NCBI RefSeq assembly: GCF_021412625.1
Contig: NZ_JAKCFI010000011.1
Location: 124,001 to 188,000, forward strand
Length of the DNA: 64,000 nt
Direction: 5' to 3'
Source: Myxococcus stipitatus
GTDB lineage: Bacteria; Myxococcota; Myxococcia; Myxococcales; Myxococcaceae
The notes below the pieces were generated by a model, which ran no database searches, was not told the DNA's origin, and saw only the letters and a program-made list of their open reading frames with translations. Of this stretch, positions 57,201 to 64,000 are shown one piece after another (position 1 is the first letter of the stretch; the number at the start of each line of letters is the position of its first letter). Made by a program: the position numbers and the translations under genes.

Positions 57201-58579
57201 TCCAACCCTCCGGCGCACAGGACGCGCCGTCGCTGGAGGCCTCCCTGCGGAGCGCCATCCAGGGACTGCTGCCTGAATACATGCGCCCCTCCACGTACTT
57301 CTTCGTCGAGGCGCTGCCCCTCACCGCGAGCGGGAAGGTGGACCGCAAGGCGCTGCCCGTCGCGCCCGCGAGCACGCCGGCGGTCCTCCCCGCGTCGGCG
57401 CGTTCCATCGGCATGTCCTCGACCGAGCAGACGCTCCAGGCGCTCTATGGCGAGCTGCTCGGTCTCCAGACGGTGTCGCCCGACGCGAGCTTCTTCGACC
57501 TGGGAGGCCACTCGCTGCTGGCCATCACCCTCCTGGCCCGCATCCGCGAACAGCTCGGCGTGGAGGTGCCCCTGGGCGAGGTCTTCGAGCGCCCCTCGGT
57601 GAAGGCCCTGGCCCGGTGGCTGGACGGCCAGTCCCAGGTACCGGCCTCCCGGCCTCCGCTGCCCGACGGCGTGGTGGCGCTGCGGTCGAGCGGCCGCAAC
57701 CCCCCGCTGTTCATCACGCCGCCCTCCGCGGGCAACCCCGCCGTCTACCTGGGGCTCACGCGCCACCTGTCCCCGGAGCAGCCCGTCCTGGGCTTCCAGA
57801 TGCCGGGTGTCATGGACGACAGGCCGCCACCGGCCACGGTCGAGGAGACGGCCGCGCTGTACATCGACCTGATGCGACGGGCGCAGCCGGAGGGCCCGTA
57901 TCGCATCGCGGGCTGGTCGTATGGCGGCATCGTGGCCTGCGAGATGGCGCGGCAGTTGGAGGCGCGGGGTGAACGGGTGGCGCTGCTGGGCCTCATCGAT
58001 GGCGCGTCGCTCGACCGCAAGGCCGCGCGCGACAGCCGCGACCTGCGCGAGGCGGTGTCCACGGGCTCCCAGCTCGTGAAGGTGATGGTGGAGACACCCC
58101 TGCCTCGCGACTACGAGAACCTGCGCCTCGTCGGCGAGTGGATGGGCATCAGCCTGCCCGACTCCCCGAAGGACCTGCTCCGCAAGGACGCGGGGGGCAA
58201 GCGCGCGTACCTGCGTCGCTTCATGGGGGACGTGGGCCGCACCGCCCGGAACATGCGCGTCACCCTGCGCGCCGAGCGCTCCTATGTCTTCACGTCATAT
58301 CCAGGCACGGCCACGCTGTTCCGCGCCGAGCCGCCGAAGGACGGCCGGGACGCGCTGGTCGAGAGCGTGAGCCGGTTCGCCCGGGGAGGCGTGCAGGTCA
58401 CCGTCGTCCCCGGCAATCACATGACGCTCATCATGGAAGACCAGCACGTCGCCGTGCTGGCCCGGCACCTCCAGGCCAGCCTGGACGCGGTGGTGCCCGC
58501 CCCCTGGGTCCAGGCTGGTTCCCGCCCGCTGCTGACCGCGGGTGGGGGAGTCCCGCAGTTCACGAAGGAGGTGGCGTGA
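54263..58579 (+). CDS. Terminal NRPS: TubC_N docking-C-A(Asn-like)-PCP-TE
   Basis: ATG 54263 overlaps the previous stop (ATGA); 1,438 aa. A TubC_N-type docking domain (1-55) is followed by a C domain with HHISADVW (His205/His206; the usual Gly after Asp is Val). The A domain (about 500-1000, YTSGSTGQPKG at 678) gives pocket residues D-G-T-K-L-G-E-V-A-K by eye, eight of ten identical to the asparagine code DLTKLGEVGK. The PCP carries Ser1084 (LGGHSLLA). The thioesterase (about 1140-1425) has the nucleophile Ser1219 in GWSYGG and a catalytic His at 1386 (PGNHMTL). Role: couple the polyene acyl chain to asparagine and release it. It lies mid-cluster, not at the end. Confidence 0.92.
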
Positions 58580-59688
58580 TGCCACTGCGAATCCTGTCAA
58601 TGGATGGAACCTCCATCTCCGGAGGAGAGGGCTACGTCACCGCGGGGATGCTGGGCGCGCTCCGGCAACAGCTCGACGCGGGAGGCGACGCGCGTTCGCT
58701 GCTCAATCAGGTGGACATGTTCGTGGGGACCTCCGCGGGCGCGTTCAACGCGGCCTTCTTCGCGCGCGAGGAGAACCCCGACGCCGCCCTCGACAAGTGC
58801 TTGCAGTTCTGGGGCGAGGTCGTCGCCATGAACAAGAAGGGCGTGTCGCTCGGGCGCACGCTGAAGGCGCTGGCGGGCCTCAGCTCGTTCCTCGACTCCA
58901 ATTACATGCGCGACTTCTTCTGCAGCTACTTCGGCGCGACGCTGCGGCTGGGAGACCTCAAGCGCAAGGTGGTGATTCCCACCTTCAAGCTCGACGGCCA
59001 GCGCAAGGGCCTGCGCACGTGGAAGGCGAAGATCTTCCACAACGTGGACCCCGACAACCCCCGGGAGCTCGACGAGCGCGTGGTGGACGTGCTGATGCGC
59101 AGCGGCTCGCCCCCGCTCTCCTATCCCATCTACCAAGGGCTCCAGGGGGAGGGCAGCGGCTACGTCGACGGCGGCATCTATGCCAACAACCCCTCCCTGG
59201 TGGGCGTGGCCCAGGCCATCCGTGACCTGTCGCGCCGCAACAACCAGGACCAGGTCGACACCCTCGTCGCGGACCCGCCCAGCATGGACGTCATCCTCCT
59301 GCTGTCCATGGGCAATGGCGTCATGTCCAGCTACCTCGAGCCGGCCTTCCACGGCGGCATCGCCAACTGGGGCTTCGCGCGCTGGTTGCTCGACACCAGC
59401 TTCCCCATGGTGCTCGTGAAGATGCTGATGGAGGCGGGCTCGGACGCCGTGCACTACCAGTGCCGGATGATCCTCCGGAAGAAGTACTTCCGGGTGAACC
59501 CCGTGGTGGAGAAGCGCCTGTCCGCGTACGACCTCCAGCAGGTGGAGAAGGTGCTCGTCCAGGTCCTGGGGCAGCAGTCCACCATGGAGCAGCTCCAGCG
59601 CGCGCAGCACTGGCTGCTGCGCTCCGGTTGGCTCGTCGAGCCGCAGCCGGGGACGCAGCCCGGCCAGCCCACGCAGCTGGGAGCCTGA
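58579..59688 (+). CDS. Patatin-like phospholipase/acylhydrolase
   Basis: ATG 58579 follows an AAGGAGG site and overlaps the NRPS stop by one base (TGATG), so it is coupled to the megasynthase. The 369-aa product has the patatin elements: a glycine-rich oxyanion region (SMDGTSISGGEGY, residues 6-18), the nucleophile elbow GTSAG (Ser near residue 54) and the catalytic Asp in YVDGGIYANNP (near 197). Patatins hydrolyse phospholipids or other acyl esters with a Ser-Asp dyad. In this context it could edit stalled thioesters, detach an acylated product or supply lipid, but nothing in the sequence decides. No signal peptide, so it acts in the cytoplasm or at the inner membrane face. Confidence 0.88.
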   Translation: MPLRILSMDGTSISGGEGYVTAGMLGALRQQLDAGGDARSLLNQVDMFVGTSAGAFNAAFFAREENPDAALDKCLQFWGEVVAMNKKGVSLGRTLKALAGLSSFLDSNYMRDFFCSYFGATLRLGDLKRKVVIPTFKLDGQRKGLRTWKAKIFHNVDPDNPRELDERVVDVLMRSGSPPLSYPIYQGLQGEGSGYVDGGIYANNPSLVGVAQAIRDLSRRNNQDQVDTLVADPPSMDVILLLSMGNGVMSSYLEPAFHGGIANWGFARWLLDTSFPMVLVKMLMEAGSDAVHYQCRMILRKKYFRVNPVVEKRLSAYDLQQVEKVLVQVLGQQSTMEQLQRAQHWLLRSGWLVEPQPGTQPGQPTQLGA

Positions 59689-59724
59689 GGCGACCATGGA
59701 CCCTGCATGGAATGGAGGCCCGCC

Positions 59725-60864
59725 ATGACGCGGCTCATTCTCGTCTCGGGACGGGGGGGCGCGGGCAAGACGACGGTGGCGGCGGCGACCGCGCTGGCCG
59801 CCGCGCGTCGGGGGACGCGGACCCTGGTCCTCTCCTTCGACGGCTCCCGCGACCTGGGCGCCGCCTTCGGCCTGGAGCCACCCGATGCCTCGACGCCGTC
59901 GGGGCTGCCCGTCGCGCTCGACGAACACCTGCACCTGCTCGAGGTGGACGCCACGTCGGAGCTGCAACGGGGCTGGGGCGGAGGCCGGGGCGATGTCGCG
60001 GTCCTGCTCGGAGGAGGCTGGGAGGGCGTGACCTCGGAGGAGGTGGCGCTCGGGCCTGGCGTGGACTCGGTGGTGACGCTCGCGCGGCTGGGAGAGCTCA
60101 CGCGCGAGCGGCGCTACGAGCTCATCGTCGTGGACGCGCCCTCCACGTCGGGCGCCTTGCGCTTCGTCGCGGGCGCCGAGTCCATGGGCTGGTTCACCCG
60201 GCGGTGGAGCAGCCCCTCCGGCGCCATGCGACGCCTGCGTCCTTCGCGCGTCGACCCGGAGGGCGTCGCCGCGCTCCAGGGCGCGCGCGACAGGCTCATG
60301 GAGGTGGACGCGCTCCTGCGCGACCCCCAGTCGACGACGCTGCGCTGGGTGACGAGGGCGGACGCGAGGGCGGAGCAGGAGTTGCGCCGCGCCAGCACGG
60401 CCTTCGGACTGCAAGGCATTGCGTTGGATTGTGTCGTCATCAATCAGCTCGTACCCGAGGGCATCGTGGCTTCCCCTCGGGTGGAGGACTTCCAGCGACT
60501 GCTCGGCACGCTCCCGGTGGTGGGGCTCGCCCGGCAGGAGCGGGAGCTGGTGGGAAGGGACGCGCTCGACGCGTTCGCGAACCAACTCTATGCGGGCGAG
60601 GACCCCGCACGGTTGATGGCGAACGGGCCCGCCTCTGGCTTCGGCAAGGACGCGGTGGATGCGTATAGACTCGAGGTGCGGCTGCCATTCGTGAACAAGG
60701 AGGACGTGAACCTCTCCCGTCGCGAGGCGGAGCTGGTCATCCAGGTCGGGCCTCTGCGTCGCAATGTCTTGCTTCCCAGAATGATTGCTCAGCTTCCCAC
60801 CGCCGGTGCGCGGATGGTGGGCGATACCCTGGTCGTGGATTTCAGAAGAGAAAGGAACGCGTGA
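59725..60864 (+). CDS. ArsA/Get3-type ATPase with C-terminal Hsp20-like domain
   Basis: ATG 59725 (ATGGAGG upstream) is preferred over ATG 59707. The 379-aa protein opens with a deviant Walker A, SGRGGAGKTT (residues 8-17), in which the signature lysine of the KGGxGKT family is Arg10. A switch-I-like FDGSRDLGAAFG and a switch-II-like VVDAPSTSGALR (near 140) follow, then VINQL (near 240). The last 75 residues (EVRLPFVNKEDVNLSRREAE, NVLLPRMIAQLP) match the small Hsp20-like domain found on some ArsA homologues. Family members bind hydrophobic cargo or metalloids and couple it to ATP hydrolysis. Coupled by TGATG to the next gene and 36 bp after the patatin gene, it belongs to the cluster; a role in handling the hydrophobic pigment or a membrane protein is conjecture. 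Confidence 0.85.
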   Translation: MTRLILVSGRGGAGKTTVAAATALAAARRGTRTLVLSFDGSRDLGAAFGLEPPDASTPSGLPVALDEHLHLLEVDATSELQRGWGGGRGDVAVLLGGGWEGVTSEEVALGPGVDSVVTLARLGELTRERRYELIVVDAPSTSGALRFVAGAESMGWFTRRWSSPSGAMRRLRPSRVDPEGVAALQGARDRLMEVDALLRDPQSTTLRWVTRADARAEQELRRASTAFGLQGIALDCVVINQLVPEGIVASPRVEDFQRLLGTLPVVGLARQERELVGRDALDAFANQLYAGEDPARLMANGPASGFGKDAVDAYRLEVRLPFVNKEDVNLSRREAELVIQVGPLRRNVLLPRMIAQLPTAGARMVGDTLVVDFRRERNA

Positions 60865-61301
60865 TGACCTCGAATGACAGACGCCTGCCCAGGGGGTTCT
60901 TCCGTCTGGAAACCCAGCCAGAGGAGGGGGCCCGCATCGCGGACATCGTCGATGCCGTGATTCCTGGCGGCAAGGGCTTCGTCCAGCAGCTCTTCCGGGC
61001 GAAGAAGGACGTGCTCCAGGCCTTCACCCACCTGCTGCAGGCGCAGGTTCGCGAGCTGGAGGACATCGACACCGCCATCAAGGACAGCGAGGGCGCCGAC
61101 GCCCCCTCGGCCCGGAGGGAGCCGAACCTGAGTCCGCGCATGCGGACCATCAAGGAGATGATGCAGGAGGCGAGCGCGAAGTGGCGCGAGCAGGCGCCCA
61201 GGCCGGGGGCACCTCCCGCCCAGGAGCCCCCCGCCCAGGGCGCGCCTCCGCCTCCCCAGCCGGGAGGCACCTCCGGGCCGGAGAAGTTCAAGCCCACCTA
61301 G
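60864..61301 (+). CDS. Small helical protein of unknown function in the cluster
   Basis: ATG 60864 overlaps the ATPase stop (TGATG), with AAAGGA upstream; GTG 60861 is an alternative. The 145-aa product has an amphipathic helical core (KGFVQQLFRAKKDVLQAFTH, LLQAQVRELEDIDTAIK, residues about 35-75), a second helix (MRTIKEMMQEASAKW) and a Pro/Ala/Gly-rich disordered tail (APPAQEPPAQG). No signal or membrane segment. No family is recognised. Coupling to the ArsA-like ATPase suggests the two work together, perhaps as ATPase and adaptor or cargo. Confidence 0.7.
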   Translation: MTSNDRRLPRGFFRLETQPEEGARIADIVDAVIPGGKGFVQQLFRAKKDVLQAFTHLLQAQVRELEDIDTAIKDSEGADAPSARREPNLSPRMRTIKEMMQEASAKWREQAPRPGAPPAQEPPAQGAPPPPQPGGTSGPEKFKPT

Positions 61302-61344
61302 TCCGTGGGCGTCGTGTCATCCGCGTAGTGCATCCACGAAGTCC

Positions 61345-61384
61345 CCTCGGCGACGAGGCGGGCCCTGGCCCGCTTCGCCCGAGG
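61345..61384 (+). other. Nested inverted repeat ahead of the MT-KR gene
   Basis: Outer arms CCTCGG (61345-61350) and CCGAGG (61379-61384) enclose an inner 7-bp stem GCGGGCC/GGCCCGC (61358-61373, 2-nt loop). It ends nine bases before the AGGAGG ribosome site of the next gene and fills the only sizable gap in the operon. It could attenuate or partly terminate transcription, or stabilise the mRNA end. Confidence 0.45.
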
Positions 61385-61406
61385 TCTCGTTCAGGAGGCA
61401 GTCGCG

Positions 61407-64000
61407 ATGGACCAAGAGGGACAGGGACGCAGCCTCGCGGAGCGGCTCGCCGCGCTCACGCCAGAGAAGCGGGCGCTGCTCGAGCTGGCGCTGAAGGCGC
61501 GGCAGCAGGTGCGTCCGTCGGGAGCCTCCGCGGAGTCGCAGGGCGCGCGCCTCGCGCTCGAAGCCGTCTTCCAGGCGGAGACCTACTCGACGCTGGCCCC
61601 CTTCATGGAGGTCGCGCCCGTGTTCTCCTGGCTCCTGGCGGCCCAGGGGCAGGCGTCGCCATCCCAGGTGGCCTTGCTGGAGGACGCCCACCGCGACCTG
61701 CGCGGCGCCTTGTTCCGCTCCGTGGACCTCGCGTCCGGCGGCCGCTTCCTGGGGCTGGGCGTGGGCGAGGGCCGGGAGCTGGTGGCCCTGGCGGAGCGCG
61801 CTCCCGCCGCGCGCATCGTCGGGCAGGCGTCCTCGCCCGAGGAGCTGGTGGCGGCGCGCGCGCGGGTGCGGGCGCGCGGCCTGCAGGAGCGCGTCGACGT
61901 CGTCAGTGGCCCGTTGGAGGGGACGTTCGACGTGGCCTTCGGGCTGGAGGCGCTCCGGAGGACGGAGTCCCGCGCGGCGCTGTTCGCCGCGCTCGGGAGC
62001 GCGGTCCGCGACGACGGCACGCTCGTGCTGGGCGACGTGTTCCTGCGCACGGCCCTGTCCCTGCCCCACCTGGACCGTCTCTCGCTGCCCCTGCTCGACG
62101 AGTTCGTCGAATGGTTGGGGGACACCGGCTTCGAGGTCGTCGACTGCGTGGACGCCGCGCGGGAAGTGGGCCAGTTCCTCCATGCGCCCGAACTGGACGC
62201 CAACCTCTCGCACCTGGGCTGGGAGGAGGGCGACACGCGGGTGGGGGTCGCGCGGGCCTACGAGACGCTGGGGGGCCTGCTGCGCGGGGGCGCCGCGGCC
62301 TACCTCCTGGTGACGGCTCGCAAGCGAGGCGACGCCGACCGCGGAGCGCGGGATGCGCGCAACCGTGAGCGCCTGTCTCGGCCCCAGGCGTTCGGCGACC
62401 TGCCCCACACGTGGCTCTATGCGCCGCGCTGGCGCCCCGCGCCTGAACCGCTCGCTTCCGACCCCGGGCCCCGGTCCGCGTCGTCGACGGAGCCCTGTCT
62501 CATCTTCACCGATGACGCGGGCGTGGGAGCCGCCCTCTCGCGGCTCGTCGCCGAGGCCGGGGGCCGCTGCGTCCTCGTGCATCGCGGCGAGTCCTTCCGA
62601 CAGGAGGACGCGGGGCGCTTCACGGTGTCTGCGCGCAACCCGGAGGACTTCCTCTCCCTGGGGAAGGCGCTGGCGAAGGAGGGGCTCGCTCCCTCACGGG
62701 TCGTCTACCTGTGGGGCGTGGACGTGCCGGTCCCCGATACGCTGGGCGTCGGCGCGCTCCAGGATGCCGCGTTGGACGTCTGTGGTGGCGCCCTGTATCT
62801 CACGCAGTCCCTGCTCCAGCGCGGCGCGGGCCCGGGGACGTCCACGTCGCTGTGGGTCGTCACGCGGGGGGCGCAGCGCCTCGACGACGCCGAGGAGGTC
62901 CCGGGACTCCTGGGCTCGCCGCTCTGGGGCGTGGGGAAGGCCATCGCCTACGAGCACCCGGAGCTGGACTGCCGCCGGGTCGACCTCGATGCGCGCGGAG
63001 GCGTGGAGGCGGAGGCCCGGAGCCTGTGGACGGAGCTCGGCGCGCGCGGGCGCGAGGACCAGGTCCTCCTGCGGGAGGGGCGTCGGCATGTCCTGCGCCT
63101 CGAGCGCCACCGGCGGTGGGACTGGGAGGGCGCGAGCCGCTTCCAGCTCCGTGGCGACGCCACCTATCTCGTCACCGGAGGGCTCGGGGGACTGGGGCTC
63201 CAGGTCGCGCGCTGGATGGTCGAGCGCGGCGCTCGCCACCTCGTGCTCCTCGGGCGAAAGCGCGCCAGCGAGGTCTCCACGCGGGAGGTGGGGGAGATGC
63301 GCGCGCGGGGCGCCAGCATCGTCTCGCTGGCCGGCGTGTCCGTGGACTCCGACCTCGACTTCGTGATGGCGGGCATCTCCAAGCGGATGCCGCCCCTGCG
63401 CGGCATCATCCACGCGGCCACCGAGGTCGACGACGGCATCCTGGTGCACCAGACGCGCGAGCGGTTGGGGCGGGTCTTCGCGGAGAAGGTCGGCGGCGCC
63501 TGGAACCTGCATCGCTGGCTGGCGGGCGCGCCCCTGGACTTCTTCCTCCTGGTGTCCTCCTCCACGTCGCTGATGGGCGCCTCGGGGCAGGGCAACCACC
63601 TGGCGGCCACGGCCTTCCTGGACGGACTGGCGGGCTATCGCCGCGCCCGGGGACTGCCCGGCCAGTCCTCGAGCTGGGGCGCCTGGGCCGCGCCGGACGA
63701 TGTCGCCGCGCGGGAGCTGGAGGCGCGCATGCGCAAGCGCGGCGTGGGGATGGTGCCGCTCGAGCAGGCCTTCACCGTGCTGGCGCGGGTGTTCGGCCCC
63801 GTGCCCGACGTGGTGGGGGTGATGCCCATCCACTGGCCCACCTTCCTGGGGAGCCTCCCGGGCGACGACACGCCGCCGTTGTTCTCGGACTTCGCCGGGG
63901 CGGCCCGGAAGGACCGCGAGGACGGCGGTCGGCGCGAGCTGATGCGGCGCGTGCGCGGCGGCCCCCGCGACGAGGGACAGCGGGCGGTGCTCGCGTGGTT
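61407..64000 (+). CDS. PKS fragment protein: methyltransferase-like domain - KR - (continues), 3'-truncated by window edge
   Basis: The frame is open from ATG 61407 (AGGAGG eight bases upstream) to the last base, giving at least 864 residues. It starts with a helical linker (SLAERLAALTPEKRALLELALKAR in part), then a class I SAM-methyltransferase-like domain (about 60-300; glycine motif FLGLGVGEGRE near 125, acidic end LVLGDVFLR). A structural half-KR follows (about 350-560, LWGVGKAIAYEHPELDCRRVD in part), then the catalytic KR (GGLGGLG at 590; VDD B-type motif; SSSTS; the Tyr position is His731 in GQGNHLAAT). There is no KS or AT before it. An ACP may lie beyond the window. It could methylate and reduce in trans, or complete a module whose KS-AT lies elsewhere. 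Confidence 0.85.
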   Translation, partial: MDQEGQGRSLAERLAALTPEKRALLELALKARQQVRPSGASAESQGARLALEAVFQAETYSTLAPFMEVAPVFSWLLAAQGQASPSQVALLEDAHRDLRGALFRSVDLASGGRFLGLGVGEGRELVALAERAPAARIVGQASSPEELVAARARVRARGLQERVDVVSGPLEGTFDVAFGLEALRRTESRAALFAALGSAVRDDGTLVLGDVFLRTALSLPHLDRLSLPLLDEFVEWLGDTGFEVVDCVDAAREVGQFLHAPELDANLSHLGWEEGDTRVGVARAYETLGGLLRGGAAAYLLVTARKRGDADRGARDARNRERLSRPQAFGDLPHTWLYAPRWRPAPEPLASDPGPRSASSTEPCLIFTDDAGVGAALSRLVAEAGGRCVLVHRGESFRQEDAGRFTVSARNPEDFLSLGKALAKEGLAPSRVVYLWGVDVPVPDTLGVGALQDAALDVCGGALYLTQSLLQRGAGPGTSTSLWVVTRGAQRLDDAEEVPGLLGSPLWGVGKAIAYEHPELDCRRVDLDARGGVEAEARSLWTELGARGREDQVLLREGRRHVLRLERHRRWDWEGASRFQLRGDATYLVTGGLGGLGLQVARWMVERGARHLVLLGRKRASEVSTREVGEMRARGASIVSLAGVSVDSDLDFVMAGISKRMPPLRGIIHAATEVDDGILVHQTRERLGRVFAEKVGGAWNLHRWLAGAPLDFFLLVSSSTSLMGASGQGNHLAATAFLDGLAGYRRARGLPGQSSSWGAWAAPDDVAARELEARMRKRGVGMVPLEQAFTVLARVFGPVPDVVGVMPIHWPTFLGSLPGDDTPPLFSDFAGAARKDREDGGRRELMRRVRGGPRDEGQRAVLAW

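Noticed and set aside
61181-62368. A plus-strand frame starting inside the small helical protein gene
   Set aside because: Shadow of the MT-KR gene, which is read in a different frame and has methyltransferase and KR motifs.

Overview
The window is very GC-rich DNA with dense, long genes and G/C-ending codons. It carries a myxobacterial MYXO-CTERM surface protein, a sigma-54-type promoter and a hybrid PKS/NRPS cluster of the kind found in the Myxococcus/Stigmatella group. I infer a chromosomal fragment from Myxococcota, suborder Cystobacterineae; genus is not decided by eye.

Left part (1-24.8 kb) is accessory secreted and surface biology. It holds a partial gene of unknown function; a large secreted C45-type Ntn-hydrolase fusion; an M13 (neprilysin/PepO-like) lipoprotein peptidase; a small membrane protein; a Cys-rich secreted peptide with a TTG start; a solitary MazF/PemK-type toxin; and a lipoprotein with a duplicated domain. 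On the minus strand follow a 2,754-aa adhesin-like protein (15 Cys-paired Ig-like repeats, 6 Cys-free Ig-like repeats, a thrombospondin-3-type Ca-binding region, MYXO-CTERM), a secreted PI-PLC with a beta/gamma-crystallin tail, a small secreted protein and an MshEN/zinc-ribbon/TPR protein. An FAD monooxygenase is then bracketed by two copies of a small Cys-rich lipoprotein gene, offset by exactly 2,100 bp. A small membrane protein ends this part.

Right part (24.85 kb to the end) is a biosynthetic gene cluster. Divergent from the megasynthase genes sit a stand-alone adenylation enzyme whose pocket residues read as the proline code (DLLYLALVCK) and a PltE/RedW-like carrier-protein-bound amino-acid dehydrogenase, so the starter is predicted to be pyrrole-2-carboxyl. 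The forward genes encode: KS-ACP (AT excised, KS lacking its second His); KS-AT(degenerate)-KR-ACP; Cy-A-PCP-KS-AT-DH-KR-ACP; KS-AT-DH-KR-ACP; KS-AT-DH-KR-ACP; C-A(Asn-like)-PCP-TE; then a patatin-like lipase, an ArsA/Get3-type ATPase with an Hsp20-like tail, a small helical protein, and an MT-KR protein running off the window end. Pyrrole + azoline/oxazole + polyene + asparagine is the building plan of the DKxanthenes, the yellow developmental pigments of Myxococcus and Stigmatella. I therefore read this as a DKxanthene-type (dkx-like) cluster. The link to DKxanthene is inference from domain logic, not from a database match.

Most forward cluster genes overlap or are separated by under 40 bp (ATGA, TGATG junctions), so they are probably one coupled transcript starting in the 131-bp divergent gap at 27495-27625. 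The oddest points are the stepwise loss of AT function in the first two PKS proteins, the missing oxidase in the heterocyclisation module, and the MT-KR fragment lying beyond the thioesterase.
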